Part shown: positions 48,892-59,834 of the stretch, piece after piece
How the letters are laid out: each line of letters begins with the position of its first letter
Position numbering within the stretch: position 1 is the stretch's first letter
Assembly: GCA_928724745.1 (NCBI GenBank)
Contig: CAKMXJ010000003.1
Span: forward strand, 744,001 to 808,000
Source of the DNA: Anthracocystis setariae
Lineage: Eukaryota > Basidiomycota > Ustilaginomycetes > Ustilaginales > Ustilaginaceae
Direction: 5' to 3'
Length of the DNA stretch: 64,000 nt
Program-made: the position numbers and the translations under genes
Notes under the pieces: model-generated
Told to the model about the DNA's origin: nothing
The model's input: only the letters and a program-made list of their open reading frames with translations
The model's database searches: none

Positions 48892-51800
48892 GCGTGGCAA
48901 CTTTTTCCTTCGGTGGCGAAATCAAAACTTTTCTTTCTCGCTTCTTCTTCTTGTTGTTGCTCTGATCTTTCGACGATCCTGGTTCGGACGCAAGGCAAGC
49001 CCGACTGCTGCGTTCGGGCAGGGATGGGTAGATGATACCTGATTCGCGCTAGTTGCGCCGGGAAGTCCGAACAATGATGCCGGATGGTGGGATGGCGCCG
49101 AGGATTGGATCGAGCTGCATACATCGGGATGAAGGTCAAAGGCAATGAGACGGAAGTTGTGCGATTAGTCCGACATGCTTTGCGTCAACTTGATCGATGA
49201 GGCGACCTCTTTTGAGCTTTCAAGCTTGCTCGAGTCCACCAAGCGGTTACAAGAGAATGCTTGGCCTGCTGCCTACTTGGATCGCCGAGTAGATACCATG
49301 CAAGATATGTGGTGACGATTTCATTGGGGACCACAAGCGCAACGGTGTGTGGGTGCTGGAATGACGCTCCGGATGGCGGCAAATCAGAGAGCGTGTTGTT
49401 CACATCCAGCGGCTATTGCCAACAGACCCGCTGCAGTCAGCGCCAAAAACGCACGGATGCTGTCGAAAAGCGAACAATGGCTACTCTTTTGCAGCTGCGC
49501 ATCGTCCAATCTGGAGAGTCAGATTGCTTGTTATCGCAACGGTCGGAAGCGCACTTACTGTAGAAAAAGCCAGCGAGCCTGGAAAGGTCGCTGTACCGAA
49601 GTTTGCCTGTGATGGTTGAGGGATAAGACTGATCGGCGGTGCTGAATGGCTCGAGCAAAGGTCCGAGCGAATCGGTGTCGGAAGTTGCCGAGATGTCGAA
49701 AGCTTTGTTGCCAGTTGTGGGAACGGGTTCGGTGCGGTTGTCGCAAGGAGAGCTCGTTATTGGCGCCACAAGCCACTGCGATACAATCGACAATGCACGA
49801 GAAGTCGGTCAATTGCTGAGGACGGCAGATAAAGTAGTGTCGGTGGCAGAGCTGTACGGCGTTGGCCGAGATATATTATAAACAGACAAGAAGCGAGTGT
49901 TACCAAGGGGACAGTCTGCTGCAGAAGGTGGGTCGAGCGCGATCGAGAATGGTTGGTGGTAGGAAGCGCAAAATCGATCGGCATCGAAGAAGCACAAATC
50001 TAGGTCGGGAGGTACTGTAGTGGACAGAGGATGGTGAGATAGAGTGACAAAGAGTTGCAGCGCGAGCGGCAGCAGCAGCACCAGCAGCAGCACCAGCACC
50101 AGCACCGGCACCGGCAGCAGGATAAGGAAGCAGTGGACCCGCAAAACCGCAGCTGGCAGGATGCTGTTGGGAATTGAGGCAGCGACCCAAGGATCTGCAA
50201 GCCACAGAGTGGTGAGTGCAGTTGCGCATGGGCGGAGGGTTTAGACGCCGGCGCCATAAGACCGCTCGTTGGTCTGACTTGGACTATTATAACTGGGCGC
50301 ACACACAAGTGTTTCCCGTTCCGATGCATGTTTGCTAACCGACACGGCTAATCAATGTCAGCAACAGCGAACCACTCGACTCGTATCCATAAACAAAACC
50401 AAGAAAGACGTTTGGTTTCGTCTGCAATTGAATGTCAGTCGCTCGCAAACGACAAAAGCGGACAATAGAGGAGGACGAGGCCGTGTATTGGATGCATTGC
50501 CAGGCACCAGGATGCGGTCTCAGGCAAAAATGCAAACGCAACCGAAACCGAAACCGCAACCGCAGCGGCAACCGCATCCTGAATGCACGTCAGGAGCATC
50601 ACTTGGCCAACTCGGAAAAAAGAAACCCCCCTTCCCCAATTTGGGTCAGACGGTACTGTTGCAAGCCACATACGGTGAACCTGGAAGTGGAAAGCACTCG
50701 CAGCAGCCAGGACGGAGCCGCAAAGACAATAATAAATAAATAAGAAAGAGGTTGCATTATTTTTACCACGACGTCAGGCGACCTCTTGCGTTGTACTCGC
50801 TCGCTCCCAACAAACGCAGAAGAGATATGCTGATGCGCGGGGGTCCAAAAGCGGGTCAGGCCAGGATGAATAATCTGTTGTCAAGAACGCCTTTGCAGTG
50901 TACACCACGAGCTTTCAAGTCTCGAGCGATGATGGCCTTTCCTCCCGGTTTAAAACCGAACCCACAAACGCAACGAGGTGCCGCGTTCGTGTTCTTCATC
51001 AGGACTCCACGCGATTGCAATCAGCAATCCTCAGCGCTCTGTAGCTCGATGCTGATACGGCATTGTTTCAGAGAGAATTACCACACAGTGTGAGTAAGTC
51101 AAAGGTGTTTCAGTAAGAGCCGACAAACTGCATGGCTCGAAAGTCAAATTTGAGTAGGAGTGTGGCTTTGAATTGGGGGACGCCGACGGTGGAATCCGGT
51201 CAAAAAAAAAAAGGGGGCGAGTCCGATTGGCCGTTCAAATTTAATTTTGGTTTCGTGATTCTGTAGTCCTTACACCGACGAAGCCGACTGAAGTATAAAA
51301 TATTGCAGGTCAAAGGGTCCAGACCCTCCAAATTGAACTATGCATGAGAATTCTTTGCTCCGACTCGCCTTGCCGCGAACCTGTCTTGATGCTACAGGTC
51401 TGTACTAGTACTATGCTGTACTGAACTGAACTGAACTGAAGTGAACTGTACTGAATTGAAGTGTACTGAACTGCACCGTACGGTATTTTGGGCCTCCGGA
51501 GATATGCGCACTCATTTCAAGCTTGCAGGGGGGCCGAGGAACCGACTCGGCCTCTTTGCTCACACCATCGAGCCTTCTGCGGGGCACCAGAATGAAGCAC
51601 GCTTACTGGACTGGGAGCTGGAAACAATCAATCTAAAGCCTCAAGAACAGAACCAATGGATCCCGTGCGGTTTCCGGCAATACAGGTTAGTAGCACACAC
51701 AATATAGCCTAGTTAGTTAAACACTGTTCGACAAAAGGCTCATGTTGCAGCTTCTGATGACCGACGGCCAGCCAAGATGAATGCCATTTCTCGGATCGCG

Positions 51801-51992
51801 GATGTCGAAGATCGGGACAATTGATTTTATGCTCGTTCAATATATTAATAATAAATGACATTTTTGACGTTGCTTGCTGCAGACTAGAACGTCAACACTT
51901 TTGCCAAGGTCCCGTCCCTCTTCACGCCTTCCCCAAATCATACAGACAGACTCGGTCGGATCAGTCTTGCTTCCATCCGTGCCATCCAAGCC
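48892..51992. other. Long intergenic region, one unresolved gene candidate
   Basis: A 3.1-kb region between the velvet and POP4 genes. It contains a (CAG/ACC) simple tract near 50060-50117, a degenerate ACTGA tandem at about 51419-51476, and GTACTGTA words. A possible spliced minus-strand gene is described separately at 49187-49984. Otherwise no gene is supported. Confidence 0.45.
49187..49984 (-). other. Possible unresolved spliced gene
   Basis: Several minus-strand segments look coding but I could not join them into one frame. From 49984 an ATG frame begins MPIDFALPTTNHSRS and has a hydrophobic stretch. Around 49559-49780 a frame reads KAFDISATSDTDSLGPLL and KLRYSDLSRLAGFFY, and ends at a strong GTAAGT donor (49558). 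Lower down, 49400-49490 gives IRAFLALTAAGLLAIAAG and 49187-49380 gives HTVALVVPNEIVTTYLAWY, slightly like the start of an adenylating enzyme. There is no room for a full adenylation domain before the velvet gene. It may be a small membrane protein gene, a gene fragment, or chance. Confidence 0.2.
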
Positions 51993-53066
51993 ATGTACGA
52001 AGGATTTGCTGCGGCCAGCGGCTCCGGCTCGACCAGCGCAGCCCATCAGCTGCTGCGTGATGTCTTGGACCCTAACAACGTCTCCGATGCTCAGGTCTCG
52101 CAATACTACCGTGAACGACTGCAAGACCGTCGCATTCAGATCACCAATCTCGATCGTGCTCGACCAAAGACCGGCGGCAACGACAACAATGCTCGCATCA
52201 CAGCCGAACGCAAGTTGGTGAAACGGAAAAGGAGAGTCAAAAGCGAGCTCTCCGAACTCAAGAGGTTGCGGATCGCCGCCGGTCGCGCTCACATCCATTC
52301 CACGTCTGCTGATACTCAGACCGAGGTCCAACTTGATCCAGCACAAGCACATCGGGATGGAGCTGTCTCCAAGGAGACCGTAAGAGGCAAGCAGCGGCTG
52401 TTGGCGGATGCCACAAAGCAACTCAAGCGTCTACGGTCTGCGCCTCGTCAACGCTCCAATCAGGCGAAACGGATCGACAAATTCTCCAACAAACCTCTCA
52501 GCCGTACTCAGCGCAAGCGAATGGGTCTGGAAAGTGTCGATGTCAACATCAGCTACGAGCTCGTCAGACCACTACATGACATGTGGTGCTCGTACATTCA
52601 ACAGCTCCTCAACATCGTAGCAATGAATAGTAAAGGCCAGCTGGTTGCAAATCCTCAGTTTGATCCCAAACAGCTCGCCGCCACCATGTCGAGTGGAACG
52701 GTCAGTGCCATTCAAGCCTCGCTGATCAAGGCGGATCTATGTGGGGCTGAGATCGAGGTGGTGCGCGCCGCTAATCCTTCGCTCGTTTCGCAACATGGCT
52801 TGGTGGTCAAAGAGACAGAACACACTATCATCATCGCCGTCCCGCCAGAAAAAGCTGCAGCCTCTTCAACGACCAGATCATCCAACGCAACCCGTACTAT
52901 ACCCAAGAAAAACGTCGTCTTTGCTATCAAAGTTCCGCTGGCAGCTATCCAATCCTGCGCAGATCCAGGACACCTCCGCTTCGAACTTCACGGTAACCAC
53001 ATGATGCACACTCTACCTTCCAGAGCAACTCGAAAGTACAAGGCGAGACCCACCATCGACTTCTAA
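51993..53066 (+). CDS. POP4: RNase P/MRP subunit Pop4 (Rpp29)
   Basis: Single exon, 357 residues, longer than yeast Pop4 (about 280). Pop4 is a protein of both RNase P (tRNA 5' processing) and RNase MRP (rRNA processing). The first 165 residues are basic and mostly disordered, with lysine/arginine clusters (KLVKRKRRVKSELSELKRLR, SRTQRKRM) that may bind RNA and direct nuclear entry. The conserved Sm-like domain is C-terminal (about 185-350): YELVRPLHDMWCSYIQQLLN, IKADLCGAEIEVVRAANPS, HGLVVKETEHTIIIAVP and RTIPKKNVVFAIKVPL, all matching the Rpp29 signature. A likely disordered insertion (about 285-300) splits the last strands. The ATG at 51993 is the first in frame. Confidence 0.92.
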   Translation: MYEGFAAASGSGSTSAAHQLLRDVLDPNNVSDAQVSQYYRERLQDRRIQITNLDRARPKTGGNDNNARITAERKLVKRKRRVKSELSELKRLRIAAGRAHIHSTSADTQTEVQLDPAQAHRDGAVSKETVRGKQRLLADATKQLKRLRSAPRQRSNQAKRIDKFSNKPLSRTQRKRMGLESVDVNISYELVRPLHDMWCSYIQQLLNIVAMNSKGQLVANPQFDPKQLAATMSSGTVSAIQASLIKADLCGAEIEVVRAANPSLVSQHGLVVKETEHTIIIAVPPEKAAASSTTRSSNATRTIPKKNVVFAIKVPLAAIQSCADPGHLRFELHGNHMMHTLPSRATRKYKARPTIDF

Positions 53067-53462
53067 GCACCGTTCCTCTCTCCATCCATTCTTACCCGTT
53101 CTCAATGTATTTGTATTACCACCACACTCAAACCGGAGGAAAATGAACTCCGTGGTCCCGCAGCTGTCATCGACAGCCACCACCCGAACCTCATCATCCC
53201 CACGCAACCCACAGCAAAGTCGACGGCCGAAAGATTGAATTGCTCAAATCCAACCCCATTCCCCAGCACAGTACGCAGGGGAACAAAGCGGAGAGACTAA
53301 CCCTGATGTAGCGATTACGAAGCAAAAGAACGACTCAAGTGAACAAAACTGCAACAGCCAAACATGGCGGACAAAGATGGACCACAAGTGATGAGGTCAA
53401 GGACAAGACACCAATCTACACGAGTGGAAGCCAAGCCATAAAAATTTAAGAGGTTTCCAAGA
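53067..53462. other. Convergent 3' region of POP4 and chitin deacetylase
   Basis: These 400 bp hold the 3' ends of two convergent genes. No gene is seen. Confidence 0.5.
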
Positions 53463-54878
53463 TCAAAGCAACAATGCAACCGCGGAGGCGGCGAACAGGC
53501 CAAGTGCGGCCGTGGAAGCAGTGACGAGCAAGGTGGTAGCACCCGAAGTGGATTGACCCTTAGACGCGGTGGTGGAGCTAGTCGACGACGAGCCCGAATT
53601 GCCCTTACCCGTCGGGCTCGCACCTGCACTACCGGACGAAGTAGACTTGTTGGGGTTTGCTTGGGCACCCCCACCGCTTCCGTCAAGACTGGCGAACGCC
53701 TTGGTGTCGGGAGCGTTGGCACTTCCCCTGGGAGCCTCCGAGTGGATCACGTTAATAGGGTCACGTGTGGGCAGAATGCTGTCGACCACCTCCTTCTTCG
53801 AGGTAAGGTTCCACTGGTTCTGGTAGTAAGGCAAACCTTGAAGCTCGGGCACAGCTCCGACATGCCAGTTGTTAGCCTTGAGCGCAGTGTGGTACTCCTT
53901 GAAAGCGTCGATGGCTTGGTCGGTGGTCTCGTGCTCGAGCGAGATGAACCCGGTTCGGTCGGTATTGGTGGCCCAAGACGACATCTCGTGCACCACGGAA
54001 GCCTTGGTGGCACCCACACCCGTGGTGCAAGTCTCAAGTTGAGCAGTTCCGTTGCCCTGTCGGAGACACCAGTCGTCGGCGTCCTTGTTCCACATGACGG
54101 TCTGCATACCAAGCACTTGAGTGGCGATGGCGCGGACTCGCGCGTCAACATCACCCTCGGGAGGACGCCAGTACATGGGGATCGTTCCAGTCAGATCGTA
54201 GATGATCTGCATGGTCCATCCAAGGTCACCCAGGATCTCAAGATCCGTCTTGCCGGTCTGAAGAGTGTGCGACCAGGTATGCACACCGAGATGCATGGGC
54301 GGGTCAGCCTTGACGTATTCATCCATGGCGGCGGGGTTCCAGACGATGGCGGAGCCAATGAGGAAGTGCGTAGCACTCTGCTTCTGTTGCTGCAAGTATG
54401 TGATGAGCTCAGGCGACTGAGGAGTCGGGCCATCATCAAAGGTGATGGCGACATTGTTATCAGGAGCCAACCAGATGTCGCCAGTGTCACACTTCTGCAC
54501 AGTCCACGAGCAGACATTGGTCATGTCGGTACCCGGAGGATACACAGTCGCGCGAGTGTTGGGGTCAGTGATGGAGCGAGGGATGTCTGGGATCAGACCG
54601 GCGGCCTTCTTTTGGTTGTATCGATCAATCCAGGCCTGGGGCAGCGAGCTGGCAGGCGGAGGGTTGGCACCGGCGGGAGGGTATGGCATGCCGTTCTTGG
54701 AGGTGGTGGCGAGCTGACGCTTGGTGAGGCTGTGGTGTTCTCCGTCGTCGCGCTTGGCGAACAGGTGGCCAGCAGGGTGCTCCGAGGGGTCAACGAGACC
54801 GCGCTCATGACGTCCAGCAGCGGAGACGAGGGGAGCAGCCAGAGCCAAGGCTCCCGCGGTCAATGTGGTGACACGCAT
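53463..54878 (-). CDS. Chitin deacetylase (CE4), GPI-anchored
   Basis: Single exon, 471 residues from the ATG at 54878 (MRVTTLTAGALALAAPLVSA, a signal peptide). An earlier in-frame ATG at 54962 would put 28 unlikely residues before it. The enzyme removes acetyl groups from chitin at the wall, giving chitosan. The CE4 catalytic motifs are intact: motif 1 TFDDGP (146-151), motif 2 H200 and H204 in HTWSHT for metal binding, motif 3 RPPEGD (238-243), and DADDWC (about 266-271) and LEHET for later motifs. A Ser/Gly-rich linker (about 395-450) and a hydrophobic C-terminus (TASTAALGLFAASAVALLL) suggest GPI anchoring. Fungi carry several paralogues, so the individual member is not assigned. The propeptide holds KR sites (about 42-54) that a Kex2-like protease could cut. 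Confidence 0.94.
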   Translation of the reverse strand: MRVTTLTAGALALAAPLVSAAGRHERGLVDPSEHPAGHLFAKRDDGEHHSLTKRQLATTSKNGMPYPPAGANPPPASSLPQAWIDRYNQKKAAGLIPDIPRSITDPNTRATVYPPGTDMTNVCSWTVQKCDTGDIWLAPDNNVAITFDDGPTPQSPELITYLQQQKQSATHFLIGSAIVWNPAAMDEYVKADPPMHLGVHTWSHTLQTGKTDLEILGDLGWTMQIIYDLTGTIPMYWRPPEGDVDARVRAIATQVLGMQTVMWNKDADDWCLRQGNGTAQLETCTTGVGATKASVVHEMSSWATNTDRTGFISLEHETTDQAIDAFKEYHTALKANNWHVGAVPELQGLPYYQNQWNLTSKKEVVDSILPTRDPINVIHSEAPRGSANAPDTKAFASLDGSGGGAQANPNKSTSSGSAGASPTGKGNSGSSSTSSTTASKGQSTSGATTLLVTASTAALGLFAASAVALLL

Positions 54879-57112
54879 GGCGTACGATGCGAAGCTATCT
54901 GATAGAAGTCGAGAGGTAGGGTGGAGACGATGGAGAAAGTTGGGAAGGATCAACACCAACACGCGAGTCTATATGAAGGAGTCGTCGATACGCAGTAAAG
55001 ACTGTGGGAAGCAGCGATAAATTTCAACCGCCAAATGGGATTCTATGCGAAAGGGGTGTTTTGACAGACAAAGGGAAGAGACGGGGAGTGAGACGGGGAG
55101 AAGGTGGGAAGGAAGGAGGATGATCTGCTGTGGGAAGAGGGAAAGAGGGCTTAAACGCGGAGGGAGCCGAACCACCCACAACAGTGATGTGCATGCTCCC
55201 AACATTGAGTCAGAGTAGTGTTGATTATGCTCGTTGGCATCTCATCAAGACGCCGGGACCCCTCGCTCCACCTTGGCGCAACCGAGTCAAGCTAGTGTAC
55301 TGTACCATACTGTAGCGTCCAATGCTGTCAAAAGGAGGGCATACAGTAGATTTCACAGGGCGTGAAGCGCTTCACCCTATCTCATCTTAGACGTCAAATG
55401 AATCAGGGGCAACCTGCTGCTAAGCTGCTGAGGATGGTGATGTGGTTGTGGGTTAGCCGAATCGACTGCACCAGAAGAGGCAAAAGGGAAGTTGCCGACC
55501 AACACGGGAGTCATAAAAGAGGATGGTGCATTTCGGATGCAAGCCGACTGTGATTGATGTCGGAGCCCACCGCGGTGGCGGGTTCGTTGGTTGAATGCGA
55601 TGCAATCGTTCCTTCTGATCTTTCCCTCCTGCTCGGACCTACAATTCTCCTTGGAAGTGAAGCTAGAAACAGGGATGGGCCACAAAGCGGACGTGAGAAC
55701 TAAGACAGCTCTGTGTCTCAGTGCGATAGGTACATTAGTGCCCACGTACGCGTGCAGAAGGGACGCCCGAGCACGCCAAGAAACCGACCTTCGGACGCCT
55801 AACCACAGCCATAAGGAGAGACAGTAGCTTCAGTAGCTACAGTTCAAGTGAGTTCAGTACAGGCTGATCGCCAGGACAAAAAGGAGGGCATAAAATTGCC
55901 AAGCCCAAGGTGATGCATGATGCAAATTCAACTGCATGACTGAGCTACAGTACAAAGGTTTCCCCCCATGCCTCTTGATGGTGCGTGATATCGTGCTGAG
56001 CTGGCATCTCCGCGTCTATGCGTTTCGAACGCAATCGCCCTTTTCTTCAAGGTTACGTTCCAGTACAGTCTTTTTGCATTTCTGACCGATCCTCGCCCAC
56101 TTTGGTACGGGAATTGTGCAGTGCAGAAAGCAAGCTCACACCATCGAAGGCAGACGCACGAGCTTGTTTCTTATGGCAATGCTGTGGTATCCGGCCTATA
56201 CTTGCTGTACTGACAAGCAAAAGCTATGACCGGGTTTTGATGGATGCAGTACTACTGTATGATGCTGTGAAATGACTGATCTGCAAGTCAACAGCCGAGG
56301 GCAAGCTTCTTCGTCAACAGGTTTTCTGTAGATCCGTTCCAAAGCTTGGCGAAATCACTTGGCTTGCTGGCTGTGCTGCTGATTTTTGCCCCTGTTCCTC
56401 TTCCAACCGGAAACTGAGACCAACACCAAAAAAAAAAAAGAAAAATCTGGATCGTACAGCAAACATACAGTAATTACAGTCTTGCAATTTTGAAGAACCT
56501 TCTTCCAACGCCGAGCACAGCGGAGTTCCGCAATGCTCCCGCAAAATCAGCCAGAACATGTCTGTTACTTTCCCACCTGGTCGTATAGAGAGGGCTTGGC
56601 GGTCGTGACACGGTTTGCGAGCGGTAGCGGCAGATCTCTATCAATCAGTAAATAAGCGTGTCACAATACAGTAGGTCTTCTTGGATCGCAAATCGTCATT
56701 CAAACACAGGAAGATCGCTGTTTGTACCGCTACTCCTGCTCGACATACATACCGCTACGACCTTATGCACACCACATCGATCCCAATCGATGGAATGGGC
56801 AACCTCGATCCGTCGTGAAGGTAGAACAGCATGAGCGCCAGGGTCCGGTATCTCACCTTCCCCGTCACTAGCGTGGGGTATCGACGTGCACTAGTGTGCT
56901 TCCAAGCACTGCTTCAACCTTGGGTCGCTCTGACTAGGGTCTTGAGCTCGATCATTGCTTTGTTGAGGCCATTGTGCTGATGGCATGCGTTTGTGAGCAG
57001 AATTTGAGCTGCTTGTGGCTTGCGTTGCAGGGGAGACGGGCAGAAAGAACAGCAAAATCGCATTGCTACTCGATAGCTGTGTGACATAACAACCTAAAGA
57101 CTATAGACTATC
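54879..57112. other. Gene-poor region before the 5S rRNA gene
   Basis: 2.2 kb with no supported gene. It is marked by many GTACTGTA/TACAGTAC-type words (for example near 55297, 55855, 55948, 56058 and 56250), an A-run at 56427-56440, and short overlapping frames that match nothing. It includes the promoter of the chitin deacetylase gene at its left end. Confidence 0.5.
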
Positions 57113-57230
57113 ATCTGCGGCCATAGAACCTTGAAAGCACCGCATCCCGTCCGATCTGCGAAGTTAAGCAAGGTATCGCCTAGTCAGTACTGCGGTGGGG
57201 GACCACGCGGGAATCCTAGGTGCTGCAGTT
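57113..57230 (+). rRNA. 5S ribosomal RNA
   Basis: 118 nt beginning ATCTGCGGCCATAG, with the box A/C internal promoter region (AGCACCGCATCCCGTCCGAT, CGAAGTTAAGCAAGG) and the highly conserved GGTGGGGGACCACGCGGGAA. The ends pair (CTGC near the 5' end with GCAG near the 3' end), closing helix I. A T7 run at 57234-57240 follows as a Pol III terminator. It stands alone, away from any 18S-28S unit, as dispersed 5S genes do in many fungi. Confidence 0.95.
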
Positions 57231-57594
57231 CCCTTTTTTTATTTTGTTTTTTGCCTTTTTTTTGGTTCCTTTCCTTGAGGTGTTTTTGAATAATGCCTTT
57301 TTTGCAAGTCGATCTGTGCATCATCATACTGTAACCTGTCCTGGGCATTTCCATGCTTGTCAGATGAGGTCCACCGCCAGAGTCACGCTCAAGCTTGACT
57401 GGCTTTCGACAAAACGAGGCTGAAAAGGATCGCAGATCAACCATTTCCAGCTTGCTAGACAATCACAGATCTGTAGACCACCGTACGAGAGCTCTTGAAG
57501 GAACTGTCATTCAAATACAGGTTCTAGTGTATTGCAGAGCGGCTGATATCGAATGCTACAGAACAATGGAAGATTCACTATGGCCGGTATGCAG
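57231..57594. other. 5S downstream and mS23 3' region
   Basis: Starts with the Pol III T-run; T-rich to about 57300. It then contains the 3' end of the minus-strand mS23 gene. No gene is seen. Confidence 0.45.
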
Positions 57595-58620
57595 CTAGCT
57601 ACTGGCAGAGGTAGACTGAGGTTCGGCCTCGGATGGTCGGATGAAGGACTTTCCAAGTCCCAAAAGGTCATCTCTGGAATCCGCAGCCTGGTTGACAGCG
57701 TCGACAGCGAGGGACGCTGTTTGCGCATCACTTGCGACTTCAGCTCCGGAATCCAAACGCTGAGCATTGAAGTTTCCCTTCTTGAACGCTTTGGCAGCCT
57801 CCAGGTAAGCATCGCCCGAAGTGAAAGTTTGATCTGTGCGCTTGACCCTGGCTGCCTTGGTCCGCAGTGCATCCGCCGCGGCAGTAGCAGCATCACCTGC
57901 GACTCCACCTGCAGCCCACACAGCCCACGACTCGAGCGCCTTTTCCTCCTTGTCGAAACCTCGTTCCGTCTCAGTCTTGCCCAAATCAGCGCCGTAGTAT
58001 TTGGCTTCCAGGACAGCGTAGCGCGTTGCGTGTTCGTGCTCGGCCTTCAAGCCGTGGTACGAAGAAAGGGTGTTGTGGTATGCCTGTGAGAGGGAAAGTC
58101 CACCTTGGCGATGCGCGGCGAGTGTGCATGCGATAAAGTCTTCGACACTCGGGTTTCTCCCGTAGGATCGTAGACGCCTGGGATCGCCATTGACTCTTGC
58201 GTCGGTGTCCACCTCTTCGCTCATCTCGACCAGCGTCTTGGGTCGATAGGCCTCCCAAGGATGGTCGCGGAAGAATTGGAGTCGAATCCTGTCCTCATCG
58301 TACACGATAGGCTTGGGATTGAGCTTAGGTGTCAAGGTGCGAGATTTCTTTTTGGAGTTGGATGTGTGCCTGCCGTAAGCTTGTTGCGCGCCTGTGGCAG
58401 ATGTGGAAGAGGAGCCGAGCTTGGCGGACGCGGTCTGATGAGTGGAGCGCAGACGAAGGGGAAGGTCGGTGTCAGGTCGCTTGACAATGTGTCGAGGAGG
58501 GACGCTAGCAGGAGGATGGTTGTTGACTGCCTCGAACCAAACAGGAGGTGTCTTGAGGAAGCCACACTCGAGCAACCTCGAGACGGTCTGTGGAACCTGC
58601 GATGGGATTCGACGCGGCAT
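57595..58620 (-). CDS. RSM25: Mitochondrial small ribosomal subunit protein mS23 (yeast Rsm25)
   Basis: Single exon, 341 residues. mS23 belongs to the mitochondrial small ribosomal subunit. The start MPRRIPSQVPQTVSRLLECGFLKTPPVWFEAV matches the family N-terminus (short basic part, then LLxxGLLKxxPxWyxvV). The core block DEDRIRLQFFRDHPWEAYRPKTLVE is nearly diagnostic. The middle (about 195-225) is helical: AHRQGGLSLSQAYHNTLSSY, EHEHATRYAVLEAKYYGADL. The C-terminal part is alanine-rich (WAVWAAGGVAGDAATAAADAL) and disordered to the end, longer than in yeast. The first residues act as the import signal. Confidence 0.88.
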   Translation of the reverse strand: MPRRIPSQVPQTVSRLLECGFLKTPPVWFEAVNNHPPASVPPRHIVKRPDTDLPLRLRSTHQTASAKLGSSSTSATGAQQAYGRHTSNSKKKSRTLTPKLNPKPIVYDEDRIRLQFFRDHPWEAYRPKTLVEMSEEVDTDARVNGDPRRLRSYGRNPSVEDFIACTLAAHRQGGLSLSQAYHNTLSSYHGLKAEHEHATRYAVLEAKYYGADLGKTETERGFDKEEKALESWAVWAAGGVAGDAATAAADALRTKAARVKRTDQTFTSGDAYLEAAKAFKKGNFNAQRLDSGAEVASDAQTASLAVDAVNQAADSRDDLLGLGKSFIRPSEAEPQSTSASS

Positions 58621-59834
58621 CGTATGCGAATGATTGATGGACTATGCTCCTTTTGTCGTCGAAGCTGAGATGTGTAAAACCAGGAGGAGGGTGGTCCAGT
58701 TACAAACGGAGAGCTGGTGGATGTCGATGATCTCGGAACCTCGTGTGAGGCTTGCATGCACAGTTGTGCAAAAAAAAAGAGGTTAGCAGCTGACCAGCTT
58801 TCTTCTTTGATGCTTCACGTGATTTTGGGTCATCGAGCATTACTCGTACGAGAAATCGCGGCACGCGTTTGCAGACAAGAGATGCGCGGCTACACGAGAC
58901 AGGGGCTCAAAGAGAAAAACACACTTGAAATCTGACTTGCCTGACTTTGAGGCTGCAGCAGCCACCGTGGTTACAGTACATGCACTTTGTCTGTTACCCA
59001 ACGCCGAGGTGGAGGTCGGCCACTTTTGCCGCTCTTGCTCTTGCTCTCTCTGGCGCTTACACTTGTGCTTAGGAGACTGTTGTCGCTATCTTTTGCTCCA
59101 CCGACAGCATCTGCCTCGTACTGTATATGTATATGGTTGAAGCTTAGCATCCAGGCTTTGGCCGTCCGAGCTCAAAGAAGCAGATGGATAGGCAACGTTG
59201 CTGAATGAGGCTCTACGGGTCTTGTTGCCACCAACACTACTGCCTGTCATTGACTGAAATCATCCTGTCCAGCAGCGTTTCACTGCTAGTCTGAGCTGCT
59301 TTGTGTCTATGCAGTCGCAAGTCTCCCGAGCTTATCGACGCCGAAACTTGTGTGATCAAGGTGGTACTTGAAAGAGAGAGTTGGTTGATTGTACGGGAGC
59401 TTCCGAAGGTTGTGAGAGCGTGTGAATTGTGCCAAGAGTGCATGTTTCAGTTGGCTTAAGCTCTCAATGATTCACATTTGGCTAAAAACAAGATTGCTCT
59501 CCGAAACAAGAAACTCAACCTCGGTGACTTGATTCATCCTCTTTGCTCCTTCATCTCCCATCTCTCCTCGCTATCAACAGCTTCACATCGACCGTTCGAC
59601 CCTTATCTTCTGCAAAAGGCTTCATCTCGCATCTCATTTCACGCTGACGCCCCCACGCTTAGCTGCGCCAGATCGCCAACGATAACGAGCAACGTGCTGC
59701 ATCATTGGTTTGCCTAACGATGCCCATCTAGCCAGCCTCCGCCACGAGTGACTGCCTCTATACTTGTACCTCGGATTGCCTCCCTCGACATACACCTCCT
59801 CGCCACGACCCGAACGTCCAATCTTCCGGCTAGC
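58621..59834. other. Divergent promoter region of mS23 and the formin
   Basis: 1.2 kb with no supported gene on either strand. The last 250 bases before the formin ATG are C-rich, as for other leaders here. Confidence 0.5.

Noticed and set aside
49809..50144. Hydrophobic minus-strand frame (LVLVLLLVLLLPLALQL)
   Set aside because: The hydrophobic run comes from the CAG/ACC simple repeat read in one frame; the other frames give Ala/Gly and are equally open.
53553..54902. 449-codon open frame on the plus strand opposite the chitin deacetylase
   Set aside because: It is antiphase to a protein with intact CE4 motifs, signal peptide and GPI tail; its own sequence is Gly/Arg-rich with no family blocks.
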